NCBI GenBank assembly: GCA_024641805.1
Contig: JAHECJ010000173.1
Span: 1-5,648 of the forward strand
DNA: 5,648 nucleotides
Origin: Desulfococcus sp.
GTDB taxonomy: Bacteria; Desulfobacterota; Desulfobacteria; Desulfobacterales; Desulfosalsimonadaceae
Direction: 5' to 3'
Below, one piece after another: positions 1 to 5,309 of the stretch. The number at the start of each line of letters is the position of its first letter. Within the stretch, counting starts at the first letter, position 1. The notes under the pieces are model-generated. The model was not told where the DNA came from and searched no databases. It saw only the letters and a list, made by a program, of their open reading frames with translations. A program made the position numbers and the translations under genes.

Positions 1-683
1 GAAATGTTGACAGGCTCGGGAATGTGGAACAAATCGTCGGACGCCATGAAACTGGACAAATGGTGTTTTAGAAAATTCATCCACATGCCTTCACAGGAGA
101 GCATTGACAGATCTTCCCCCACACGTGCCAGCTTTAACACCAGAACCCGCCGCCGAGTCCGAGAATGAACGATAAGGTTCCGGCCTTTCCATTCCATCGG
201 CTGGTTTTCCTGAAATCCGGATGTCTGCAGTAAAGATTGCCATGAAATGCTTGGGATTGCGGGCGGATGATTTTTCGATACCTGATTTGCCTTCAGGCAG
301 GGGCCTTTGATGTCAAGGGGAACCGCGCCAAGGGCTTCGGCGGCAGCGCGAAAGGGTTTCTCTTTTTGGGTATGAAGAATCTGAATTAACTTGTTTTTTG
401 CATGTTCCGCAAGCATCGGATCAATGGCTTTTTCAATAATTGCGCCCACGGCGTCCGCTGCTTTTTTGTAGAGAAAATATGCCTGTCGCTGGGTCGCATG
501 TTCTTCACCTTCGAGGACATGCAATAAAGCGATTATGGTCTCTTTATTTATAATTTCAGGGCATTGACTGATGATAAACTGAATATTGGATACGGTCATG
601 TACGTGGTGACAAAATCACTGCGTTTTTCGGTTAAATATTTCTCCGCGTCCAGCCGTTCTTTTTCAAGATTCCAGGAATACAT
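1..683 (-). CDS. Hypothetical helical (HEAT-like) protein, N-terminal part, 3' end outside window
   Basis: Reading the minus strand from an ATG at 683-681, an uninterrupted frame of 227 complete codons runs off the left edge; an in-frame TAA lies seven codons upstream (704-702), so this is the first usable ATG. No Shine-Dalgarno is visible; the start is preceded by an A-run. The product begins MYSWNLEKERLDAEKYL and shows no signal peptide or membrane segment. Residues about 10-125 read as successive amphipathic helices of alternating hydrophobic and charged stretches, like HEAT/ARM-type repeats (for example IIALLHVLEGEEHATQRQAY at 50-69). A looser Pro-rich linker follows (about 128-148), then a basic strand-like segment, WKGRNLIVHSRTRRRVLVLK at 165-184. 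No catalytic motif was recognised. It is transcribed away from the polysaccharide genes and is probably unrelated to them; it may be the N-terminal domain of a much larger protein. Coding status rests on the long open frame and protein-like composition. Confidence 0.72.
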   Translation of the reverse strand, partial: MYSWNLEKERLDAEKYLTEKRSDFVTTYMTVSNIQFIISQCPEIINKETIIALLHVLEGEEHATQRQAYFLYKKAADAVGAIIEKAIDPMLAEHAKNKLIQILHTQKEKPFRAAAEALGAVPLDIKGPCLKANQVSKNHPPAIPSISWQSLLQTSGFQENQPMEWKGRNLIVHSRTRRRVLVLKLARVGEDLSMLSCEGMWMNFLKHHLSSFMASDDLFHIPEPVNI

Positions 684-736
684 TTTTTTCAGTGATAAAA
701 TTTATATTTTTTCATGGGATTTTGGAAATGATGTCA

Positions 737-752
737 TTTGGTTTAAACCAAA
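737..752. promoter_or_regulatory. 16-bp perfect palindrome, candidate operator
   Basis: TTTGGTTTAAACCAAA is its own exact reverse complement, with no spacer. It lies in the divergent gap between the minus-strand gene at 683 and galE, and its central TTTAAA is also the proposed -10 box of the minus-strand promoter. A dimeric repressor bound here would block that promoter; this role is inferred from position and symmetry only. There is no loop, so it is unlikely to be an RNA terminator. Confidence 0.45.
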
Positions 753-770
753 AAAACATAGTGATGGCAA
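742..770 (-). promoter_or_regulatory. Candidate sigma70-type promoter for the minus-strand hypothetical gene
   Basis: On the minus strand, TTGCCA (770-765; 5 of 6 matches to TTGACA) is followed after exactly 17 bases by TTTAAA (747-742; 4 of 6 matches to TATAAT). Transcription would start near 735, leaving a leader of about 50 bases before the ATG at 683. The -10 box lies inside the 16-bp palindrome. The prediction is by eye against the housekeeping consensus. Confidence 0.4.
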
Positions 771-791
771 GAATGTTTTGTTTTAACGCAT

Positions 792-821
792 TTAATTTGC
801 ATCAAATCAATTATTTATGAT
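792..821 (+). promoter_or_regulatory. Weak candidate promoter upstream of galE
   Basis: A good -10 box, TATGAT (816-821), is preceded after 18 bases by a poor -35 box, TTAATT (792-797; 3 of 6 matches). A start near 828 would give a leader of about 108 bases before the galE ATG at 936 and would leave the alternative ATG at 831 almost leaderless. Copies of TGCATCAAA lie in the spacer (798-806) and just downstream (832-840), which may indicate regulator binding. Confidence 0.28.
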
Positions 822-917
822 ACAGAACAGATGCATCAAAGGATAAATGAGATAATCAATGATGGGATTGCCGGTTTATTTTTATATGAAGTTGAAACGC
901 TGCTGATGCACAATGAC

Positions 918-922
918 GGAGG
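918..922 (+). promoter_or_regulatory. Ribosome binding site fixing the galE start
   Basis: GGAGG lies 13 bases before the ATG at 936, a slightly long but usable spacing. No comparable motif precedes the in-frame ATGs at 831 or 906. Together with the protein alignment it supports 936 as the real start. Confidence 0.6.
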
Positions 923-935
923 AAAAACAGATATA

Positions 936-1946
936 ATGAATATTTTGCTTACAGGCGGTGCCGGCTACATTGGGAGTCATACATGCGTTGTTCTCCTGGA
1001 GCAGGGATACCATGTTATGGTTATCGATAATTTGTGCAACAGCAAGGCAGAATCCTTAAAACGGGTCGAAAAAATCACCGGCAAAAAAATTCTTTTTTAT
1101 CATGAAGATTTACGAAATCCGGCAGGGGTTGATGCGATCTTCAGGCAAAATGAGGTTGACGCCGTGATTCATTTTGCCGGCCTGAAAAGCGTGGCTGAGT
1201 CCGTTGATCAGCCTCTAAATTATTATCAGAACAATATCAGCGGAACCCTGGTGCTTTGCGAGATCATGCAGGCCAATGGTGTTAAAAACCTGGTGTTCAG
1301 TTCATCTGCTACTGTATACGGTAATCCTGAAACAGTTCCGATTGATGAAAATGCGCCGGTCGGGGCGTTTAACCCCTATGGCCGGTCCAAACTTTTTATT
1401 GAAGAGATATTAACCGATCTTTCTCTTGCTGATAAAGCGTGGAATATTGCTCTGCTTCGCTATTTCAACCCGGTGGGGGCCCATCCCAGTGGACTGATCG
1501 GCGAAGATCCGTCTGATCTGCCGAATAATCTAATGCCGTATGTCAGCCAGGTAGCGGTGGGTAAGCTCACAGAATTAAGGGTTTTTGGTGATGATTATGA
1601 TACGCCGGACGGAACCGGTGTGCGGGATTATATCCATGTGATGGACCTGGCGGAAGGCCATTTAAGCGCATTGGAAAAGCTTGCATCCAATCCGGGGCTT
1701 GTCACATATAATCTGGGAACCGGTAAAGGATACAGTGTTTTGGAAATGGTTGCCGCGTTTGAAAGCGCATCTGGAAAACAAATCCCTTACAAAATTATGG
1801 GGCGGCGTCCGGGCGACATACCTGTCTGTTATGCCAATCCTTCTCTGGCCGAAAAAGAACTGGGCTGGACAGCCCGTCGGGGCATTGATGAGATGTGTGC
1901 GGATGCCTGGCGCTGGCAGTCGATTAATCCAAACGGGTTTGTATAG
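936..1946 (+). CDS. galE: UDP-glucose 4-epimerase
   Basis: Interconverts UDP-glucose and UDP-galactose in the cytoplasm using tightly bound NAD+ (extended short-chain dehydrogenase/reductase family), supplying UDP-galactose for glycan synthesis. The 336-residue product is almost the length of E. coli GalE (338) and is collinear with it throughout as recalled. The Rossmann motif TGGAGYIGSH is at 6-15, with D31-NLCNSK as the NAD ribose-binding region. HFAGLKSVAES follows, then SSSATVYG with catalytic S124, and Y148-G-R-S-K152 as the catalytic YxxxK. ALLRYFNPVGAHPSG and the C-terminal GVRDYIHVMDLAEGH are also typical. The open frame extends upstream to an ATG at 831, but those 35 extra residues resemble nothing in GalE; the start at 936 puts the glycine motif at the usual distance from the N-terminus and has a GGAGG ahead of it. 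All key residues are present, so it should be active. It is followed by the NusG-like gene after 126 bases. Confidence 0.96.
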   Translation: MNILLTGGAGYIGSHTCVVLLEQGYHVMVIDNLCNSKAESLKRVEKITGKKILFYHEDLRNPAGVDAIFRQNEVDAVIHFAGLKSVAESVDQPLNYYQNNISGTLVLCEIMQANGVKNLVFSSSATVYGNPETVPIDENAPVGAFNPYGRSKLFIEEILTDLSLADKAWNIALLRYFNPVGAHPSGLIGEDPSDLPNNLMPYVSQVAVGKLTELRVFGDDYDTPDGTGVRDYIHVMDLAEGHLSALEKLASNPGLVTYNLGTGKGYSVLEMVAAFESASGKQIPYKIMGRRPGDIPVCYANPSLAEKELGWTARRGIDEMCADAWRWQSINPNGFV

Positions 1947-2020
1947 GCAGAAATGGCAGCTTGAATTTAAACTAACAGATACCTTGCCTAAATCGGTACC
2001 TGCCGGATCAAATATGAACT

Positions 2021-2049
2021 CTTACATTTAAATATATAAAGATTATAAG
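2021..2049 (+). promoter_or_regulatory. Candidate promoter for the NusG-like gene
   Basis: CTTACA (2021-2026; 4 of 6 matches to TTGACA), a 17-base spacer, then TATAAG (2044-2049; 5 of 6 matches to TATAAT). Transcription would begin near 2056, about 17 bases before the ATG at 2073, giving a very short leader. The 126-base gap after galE shows no hairpin followed by a T-run, so read-through from galE is also possible. Confidence 0.4.
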
Positions 2050-2072
2050 TTTTTACGGGCCCTGATAAGTTC

Positions 2073-2630
2073 ATGACCATATCGTTTGATCAGAATCCGG
2101 ATTCTCTGTTTCCGGCAGATATCCTGAACACTATCCAAAAAGATAAACCCTGGCGCGTTGCTCATACCAAAAGCCGCCGAGAAAAAGCTTTGGCTCATTA
2201 CCTGGCCAAGGCAGGAATTGGCTATTATCTGCCAATGTTTATGCGGCAGCAGTCGAGCCATAACCGGGTCCGCAGCAGTTTACTTCCAATTTTCAATGGT
2301 TATCTTTTTCTTCAGGCGGATGATTTTGAACGCCATATAGCCATGCGCTCTAATCATATTGCCAGTATTATTGATGTAGGGGACGAAAAAAAACTTATCC
2401 GGGAACTCAGCCAGATTGAAAAAGCGCTTTCCGGAAGTTCGAAAGTCTATCCTTTTGATTTTATCAGTGAAGGGCAGTGGGTTCGAGTTAATAAAGGCCC
2501 CTTGAAAGGTGTAGAAGGCCGGATTTTAAGAAAAGATAACAATTACAGGCTGGTTCTTTCCGTGGAAAGTATTATGCAATCCATTTCTGTTTCAATTGAA
2601 GCGGACCAGGTGGAACCAATAACCAGCTGA
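2073..2630 (+). CDS. NusG/RfaH-family transcription antitermination factor (specialised paralogue)
   Basis: Predicted to bind elongating RNA polymerase and reduce pausing or termination, as RfaH, UpxY and LoaP do for long surface-polysaccharide or secondary-metabolite operons. The product is 185 residues, close to housekeeping NusG (about 180) and RfaH (162). An NGN domain spans about 26-118: WRVAHTKSRREKALAHYL at 27-44, then YYLPMF at 51-56 and PIFNGYLFLQ at 72-81, the typical NusG core strand. A short linker leads to a KOW domain from about 133, with EGQWVRVNKGPLKGVEGRI at 133-151 carrying the conserved KOW glycines. Its place inside a polysaccharide locus, rather than beside secE and ribosomal genes, argues for a specialised paralogue. 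The stop TGA follows at 2631-2633. An in-frame TAA (2046-2048) with no start codon between makes ATG 2073 the first possible start; no clear Shine-Dalgarno precedes it. Sequence alone does not show whether it behaves as RfaH, UpxY or LoaP. Confidence 0.9.
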   Translation: MTISFDQNPDSLFPADILNTIQKDKPWRVAHTKSRREKALAHYLAKAGIGYYLPMFMRQQSSHNRVRSSLLPIFNGYLFLQADDFERHIAMRSNHIASIIDVGDEKKLIRELSQIEKALSGSSKVYPFDFISEGQWVRVNKGPLKGVEGRILRKDNNYRLVLSVESIMQSISVSIEADQVEPITS

Positions 2631-2718
2631 AAAAAAATTATATTACCACAAAAATGCCTTGGTGATTTACAAACTGAAAAAGTCATCAGGGTTTTCACAT
2701 ATGATGGACCTTTGTAGT

Positions 2719-2777
2719 GGGCGGAAAATTCACATCTGCCCCCGAAAGGGGCGGAGTGCGCTTGAAAAAAGATGTGA
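2719..2777 (+). promoter_or_regulatory. Structured leader with competing hairpins and an ops-like motif
   Basis: Within the 175-base gap after the NusG-like gene, three stems can be drawn. Stem A pairs GGGCGGA (2719-2725) with TCTGCCC (2735-2741), with one G-U pair and a 9-base loop. Stem B pairs TCTGCCCC (2735-2742) with GGGGCGGA (2748-2755), with one G-U pair and a 5-base loop. Stem C pairs TCACATC (2730-2736) with GATGTGA (2771-2777) and encloses the core of B. A and B share the same 5'/3' arm and exclude each other. No T-run follows B, so it is not a simple intrinsic terminator. AGGGGCGGAGTGCG (2747-2760) recalls the E. coli ops element GGCGGTAGCGTG but is not identical. A role as a target for the NusG-like protein is inference; the pairings are seen directly. 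Confidence 0.45.
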
Positions 2778-2808
2778 GCGTTAGAATTTATTGAATGACT
2801 GAAATAAA

Positions 2809-4062
2809 ATGCTCCCTGAACATAAAATCCTGATTGATTTCTTAAACAACCGGTTTGAAGATTTCGACCCGGCAGAGTTAAATCCTGAAAAGTGGTCAAC
2901 ACTTGTTTCCGAAGCCAGCCGTCACAGAGTCGCCCCTTTGCTGTATGATAAAATCAGGCTGGCCTGCGCCGACGCCATAATCCCTGAAGATGTGGTTCGG
3001 AAACTTAGGGAAAAATATCTGGCAAATGCCCATCGGAACACCGTGCTTTATCACCAGCTAAGTGAGTTGGTTGCACATTTTAATGATAAAAGCATTCCGG
3101 TGGTTCTTTTAAAAGGCGCTCATCTGGCAGAGTTTATTTACAACGATATTGCCCTCCGCCCCATGTCGGACCTGGATATTATGGTAAAGGAAGAGCATCT
3201 CTCCGAAGCAGTCCAAATTGCCTTTAGTGCCGGATATCGTTTTCTTCAAGATCAAAATCACGAAAAAGAGGAAACCATTGACATTGGGAATTTTGATTAC
3301 GGGATAATGCCTGATTTTAAGCATTTTAAAGCCCTGATTCATCCTGAATCAAAATGCATGCTTGAAATACATTGTTTTATTGCAAGTGAAGAAAGTCCCT
3401 TTAACATATCAATGATGGAACTTTGGAAGCAGGCGCGGCCGGAAAATTTAAATGGTAACTCCGTATTTGTTTTATCTCCCGAAGACTTGATAATCTATCT
3501 CTGCCTCCACGCCGCTTATGATCATTTGTTTGATTTTGGTCTGAGTGCGCTTTATGACATATCTATCGCAATCAAGCATTACGAAAACGATTTGAATTGG
3601 GATGAGATTTCGCACCGATCGGGTCAATGGCATGCCACTCACTGCCTTTTGCTGGCGCTTTATTTCACCAAAAAATGGATGGGCGCAAACATCCCGGATG
3701 AACTGTTTGAAAATTTCCACCTTGATAAGATGGTTCATATCGCCGAAGAACGAATTTTTAAAACATTCGAAACCACTCCTTTGCACCCGCATTACACCCA
3801 GTGGCGTAACCGAAAGGGTATGCGCAATAGGATGCGGTATGTATCAGACGTGTTATTCCCGTCCCGTGAATTTATGACAAACCGGTATTTGCAGCCAAAA
3901 GATTCCCGTGTTTTAATTGGTAGTTATTTTTATCGATTTTTTCAGGCTTTTAGAGGAATATATGCTATAGCGAAAAGTATGTTCCATGATGCCCAATATT
4001 CATCCCGTCTCAAACAAGGAGATAATGATTTCCACTTGAGAGAGTGGCTGATAAAATCTTAG
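2809..4062 (+). CDS. Nucleotidyltransferase-fold family protein (PF14907-like), function unknown
   Basis: A 417-residue cytoplasmic-looking protein with the hallmarks of the 'uncharacterised nucleotidyltransferase' family (Pol-beta-type fold). After a helical N-terminal region (about 1-95) comes PVVLLKGAHLAEFIYND at 97-113 and then RPMSDLDIMV at 117-126, where D121 and D123 are the likely metal-binding aspartates. LEIHC at 185-189 supplies a probable third acidic residue, E186. LSPEDLIIYLCLHAAYDHLF at 222-241 is the typical downstream helical motif, and a helical C-terminal half follows. No signal peptide or membrane segment is evident. The substrate is not established; members occur in exopolysaccharide/exosortase loci and near PqqD, HprK-like or lasso-peptide-type genes. 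Here it lies between an antiterminator and a UDP-xylose synthase, suggesting nucleotidyl transfer in glycan production, which is inference. An in-frame TGA at 2800-2802 fixes ATG 2809 as the first start; no Shine-Dalgarno is evident. All acidic residues are intact, so it is probably catalytic. Confidence 0.85.
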   Translation: MLPEHKILIDFLNNRFEDFDPAELNPEKWSTLVSEASRHRVAPLLYDKIRLACADAIIPEDVVRKLREKYLANAHRNTVLYHQLSELVAHFNDKSIPVVLLKGAHLAEFIYNDIALRPMSDLDIMVKEEHLSEAVQIAFSAGYRFLQDQNHEKEETIDIGNFDYGIMPDFKHFKALIHPESKCMLEIHCFIASEESPFNISMMELWKQARPENLNGNSVFVLSPEDLIIYLCLHAAYDHLFDFGLSALYDISIAIKHYENDLNWDEISHRSGQWHATHCLLLALYFTKKWMGANIPDELFENFHLDKMVHIAEERIFKTFETTPLHPHYTQWRNRKGMRNRMRYVSDVLFPSREFMTNRYLQPKDSRVLIGSYFYRFFQAFRGIYAIAKSMFHDAQYSSRLKQGDNDFHLREWLIKS

Positions 4063-4153
4063 GGGATGAATCTCAAATGGACAACGGAGGCAAACATCAT
4101 ATGTTTTATCGGGAAGTTAATGCTAAAAAATTCTGTAAAGGCAAAATAATATT

Positions 4154-5104
4154 ATGCATTTAACCAAGCGAATCCTTGTTACAGGCGGTGCCGGGTTTCT
4201 CGGTTCTCACCTCTGCGCCCGATTGTTAAATGAAGGTCATGACGTTATCTGCGCAGACAATTTTTTCACCGGCACCAAAGATAATGTTATTTCTTTGCTA
4301 AACAATCCTCATTTTGAGGTCATGCGTCATGACGTTACATTTCCGCTGTATGTGGAAGTTGATGAAATATATAATCTGGCCTGCCCGGCCTCGCCGATTC
4401 ATTACCAGCATGATCCAGTCCAAACGACCAAAACCAGTGTGCATGGCGCCATTAACATGCTGGGTCTTGCCAAACGGGTGAAGGCCAAAATTTTTCAGGC
4501 TTCGACCTCGGAAGTGTATGGCGATCCCAAAGTCCACCCTCAGACGGAATCGTACTGGGGACATGTGAATCCCATTGGTTTCCGTTCCTGTTATGATGAA
4601 GGAAAACGCTGCGCTGAAACCCTGTTTTTTGATTATCGGCGCCAGCACAATCTACGAATCAAAGTGGCCCGTATTTTTAATACCTATGGCCCTCACATGC
4701 ACCCAAACGACGGTCGGGTGGTTTCCAATTTCATTGTCCAGGCCCTTAAAAATGAACCCATCACGATCTATGGTGACGGTTCCCAGTCCCGCTCCTTTTG
4801 CTATGTTGATGATTTGATTGATGCGTTTGTCAGGTTGATGGACACCGAAGATAATTTTACCGGGCCGATTAATCTGGGCAATCCGCGTGAATTTACCATC
4901 AAGGAACTGGCGGAAAAAGTAATTGATCTGACCGGATCAAAATCCAAACTCATAAACAAGCCACTGCCGACAGACGATCCGATTCAACGGCAGCCGGATA
5001 TCTCTCTTGCCAAAGAAAAACTTGGATGGGAACCGAAAATTGAGTTGAAAGACGGGCTGAAAAAAACAATCGCTTATTTTGAACAGCTGCTGCAGCAGAA
5101 CTGA
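4154..5104 (+). CDS. UDP-glucuronate decarboxylase (UDP-xylose synthase)
   Basis: Converts UDP-glucuronate to UDP-xylose and CO2 through an NAD-dependent 4-keto intermediate (extended SDR family), providing UDP-xylose for glycan assembly. The 316 residues match the usual length of bacterial soluble UXS enzymes, which lack the N-terminal membrane anchor of animal forms. The Rossmann motif TGGAGFLGSH is at 10-19, D35-NFFTG follows, and NLACPASPIHYQ at 74-85 is characteristic of UXS. QASTSEVYGDP at 115-125 carries the catalytic S119/E120 pair, and IGFRSCYDEGKR at 141-152 holds catalytic Y147 and K151. ARIFNTYGPHM and GDGSQSRSFCYVDD at 207-220 follow, with R213 at the position of the decarboxylase arginine in ArnA-type enzymes. 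The ACPASP, SYDEGKR-like and RSFCYVDD combination separates it from GalE and dTDP-glucose dehydratase. An in-frame TAA at 4136-4138 makes ATG 4154 the first start; a weak AAAGG (4137-4141) precedes it. No UDP-glucose dehydrogenase is in the window, so UDP-glucuronate must come from elsewhere. Confidence 0.95.
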   Translation: MHLTKRILVTGGAGFLGSHLCARLLNEGHDVICADNFFTGTKDNVISLLNNPHFEVMRHDVTFPLYVEVDEIYNLACPASPIHYQHDPVQTTKTSVHGAINMLGLAKRVKAKIFQASTSEVYGDPKVHPQTESYWGHVNPIGFRSCYDEGKRCAETLFFDYRRQHNLRIKVARIFNTYGPHMHPNDGRVVSNFIVQALKNEPITIYGDGSQSRSFCYVDDLIDAFVRLMDTEDNFTGPINLGNPREFTIKELAEKVIDLTGSKSKLINKPLPTDDPIQRQPDISLAKEKLGWEPKIELKDGLKKTIAYFEQLLQQN

Positions 5105-5162
5105 TTAATATCAGCTTTGATTCAGTGTTGATTAAAGATAGCAATACGGTGGATAAATCTTC

Positions 5163-5194
5163 TTGTTTTTATAAAAAGTAACGCAACATATAAT
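5163..5194 (+). promoter_or_regulatory. Candidate promoter for the ABC permease gene
   Basis: A perfect -10 box, TATAAT (5189-5194), sits in the AT-rich gap after the UXS gene. The -35 side is weak: TTGTTT (5163-5168) fits in sequence but with a 20-base spacer, and a 17-base spacer would give TTTTTA. Initiation near 5201 would leave a leader of about 108 bases. Since AT-rich DNA yields such hexamers by chance, this is tentative. Confidence 0.33.
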
Positions 5195-5232
5195 AAGCAT
5201 AGCTAAATTTTATATCCTGGTCTCCAGTAATA

Positions 5233-5248
5233 TTGTGAATAATCACAA
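5233..5248. promoter_or_regulatory. CRP/FNR-like inverted repeat upstream of the permease gene
   Basis: TTGTGA, four bases (ATAA), then TCACAA form an exact inverted repeat. The half-site matches the TGTGA/TCACA of CRP-family operators, while the 4-base spacing is that of FNR-type sites (classical CRP uses 6). It lies about 60 bases before the permease ATG and downstream of the TATAAT candidate. It could repress that promoter or activate one nearer the gene, such as one using CATAAT at 5278-5283. The binding protein is unknown. Confidence 0.38.
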
Positions 5249-5309
5249 AATTTAAATGCCTGTTAAGATTTCTAAATCATAATTTTCGGCATTAAAAATA
5301 TTTGAAAAT

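Noticed and set aside
586..786. Plus-strand frame of 66 codons
   Set aside because: It lies antisense to the start of the minus-strand gene and its promoter, has an odd Phe/Ser-rich composition, and has no ribosome binding site or recognisable similarity.
831..935. 35-codon N-terminal extension of GalE
   Set aside because: The extra residues do not fit GalE, whose Rossmann motif starts within about six residues of the N-terminus; GGAGG lies before the ATG at 936, and ATG 831 would be nearly at the predicted transcript start.
949..964. 16-bp sequence TTACAGGCGGTGCCGG repeated exactly at 4179-4194
   Set aside because: Both copies encode the TGGAG nucleotide-binding loop of homologous SDR enzymes (GalE and UXS), so the identity reflects shared protein motif and codon choice, not a DNA repeat element.
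2735..2755. GC-rich hairpin read as a Rho-independent terminator for the NusG-like gene
   Set aside because: The stem is strong but is followed by GTGCGCTTG and an A-run rather than a T-run, so it does not meet the pattern of an intrinsic terminator on the plus strand; an antitermination or leader role fits better.
2543..2902. Minus-strand frame of 119 codons
   Set aside because: It overlaps the ends of two well-supported plus-strand genes and the structured leader, and its translation shows no family resemblance.
4066..4149. 27-codon frame beginning at ATG 4066
   Set aside because: The purine-rich AGGGG directly abuts the start codon, leaving no usable spacing, and the peptide has no recognisable feature.
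5166..5177. 12-bp palindrome TTTTTATAAAAA after the UXS gene, possible terminator
   Set aside because: It is made only of A and T, has no loop and would form a very weak hairpin; such sequences are expected by chance in this AT-rich gap.
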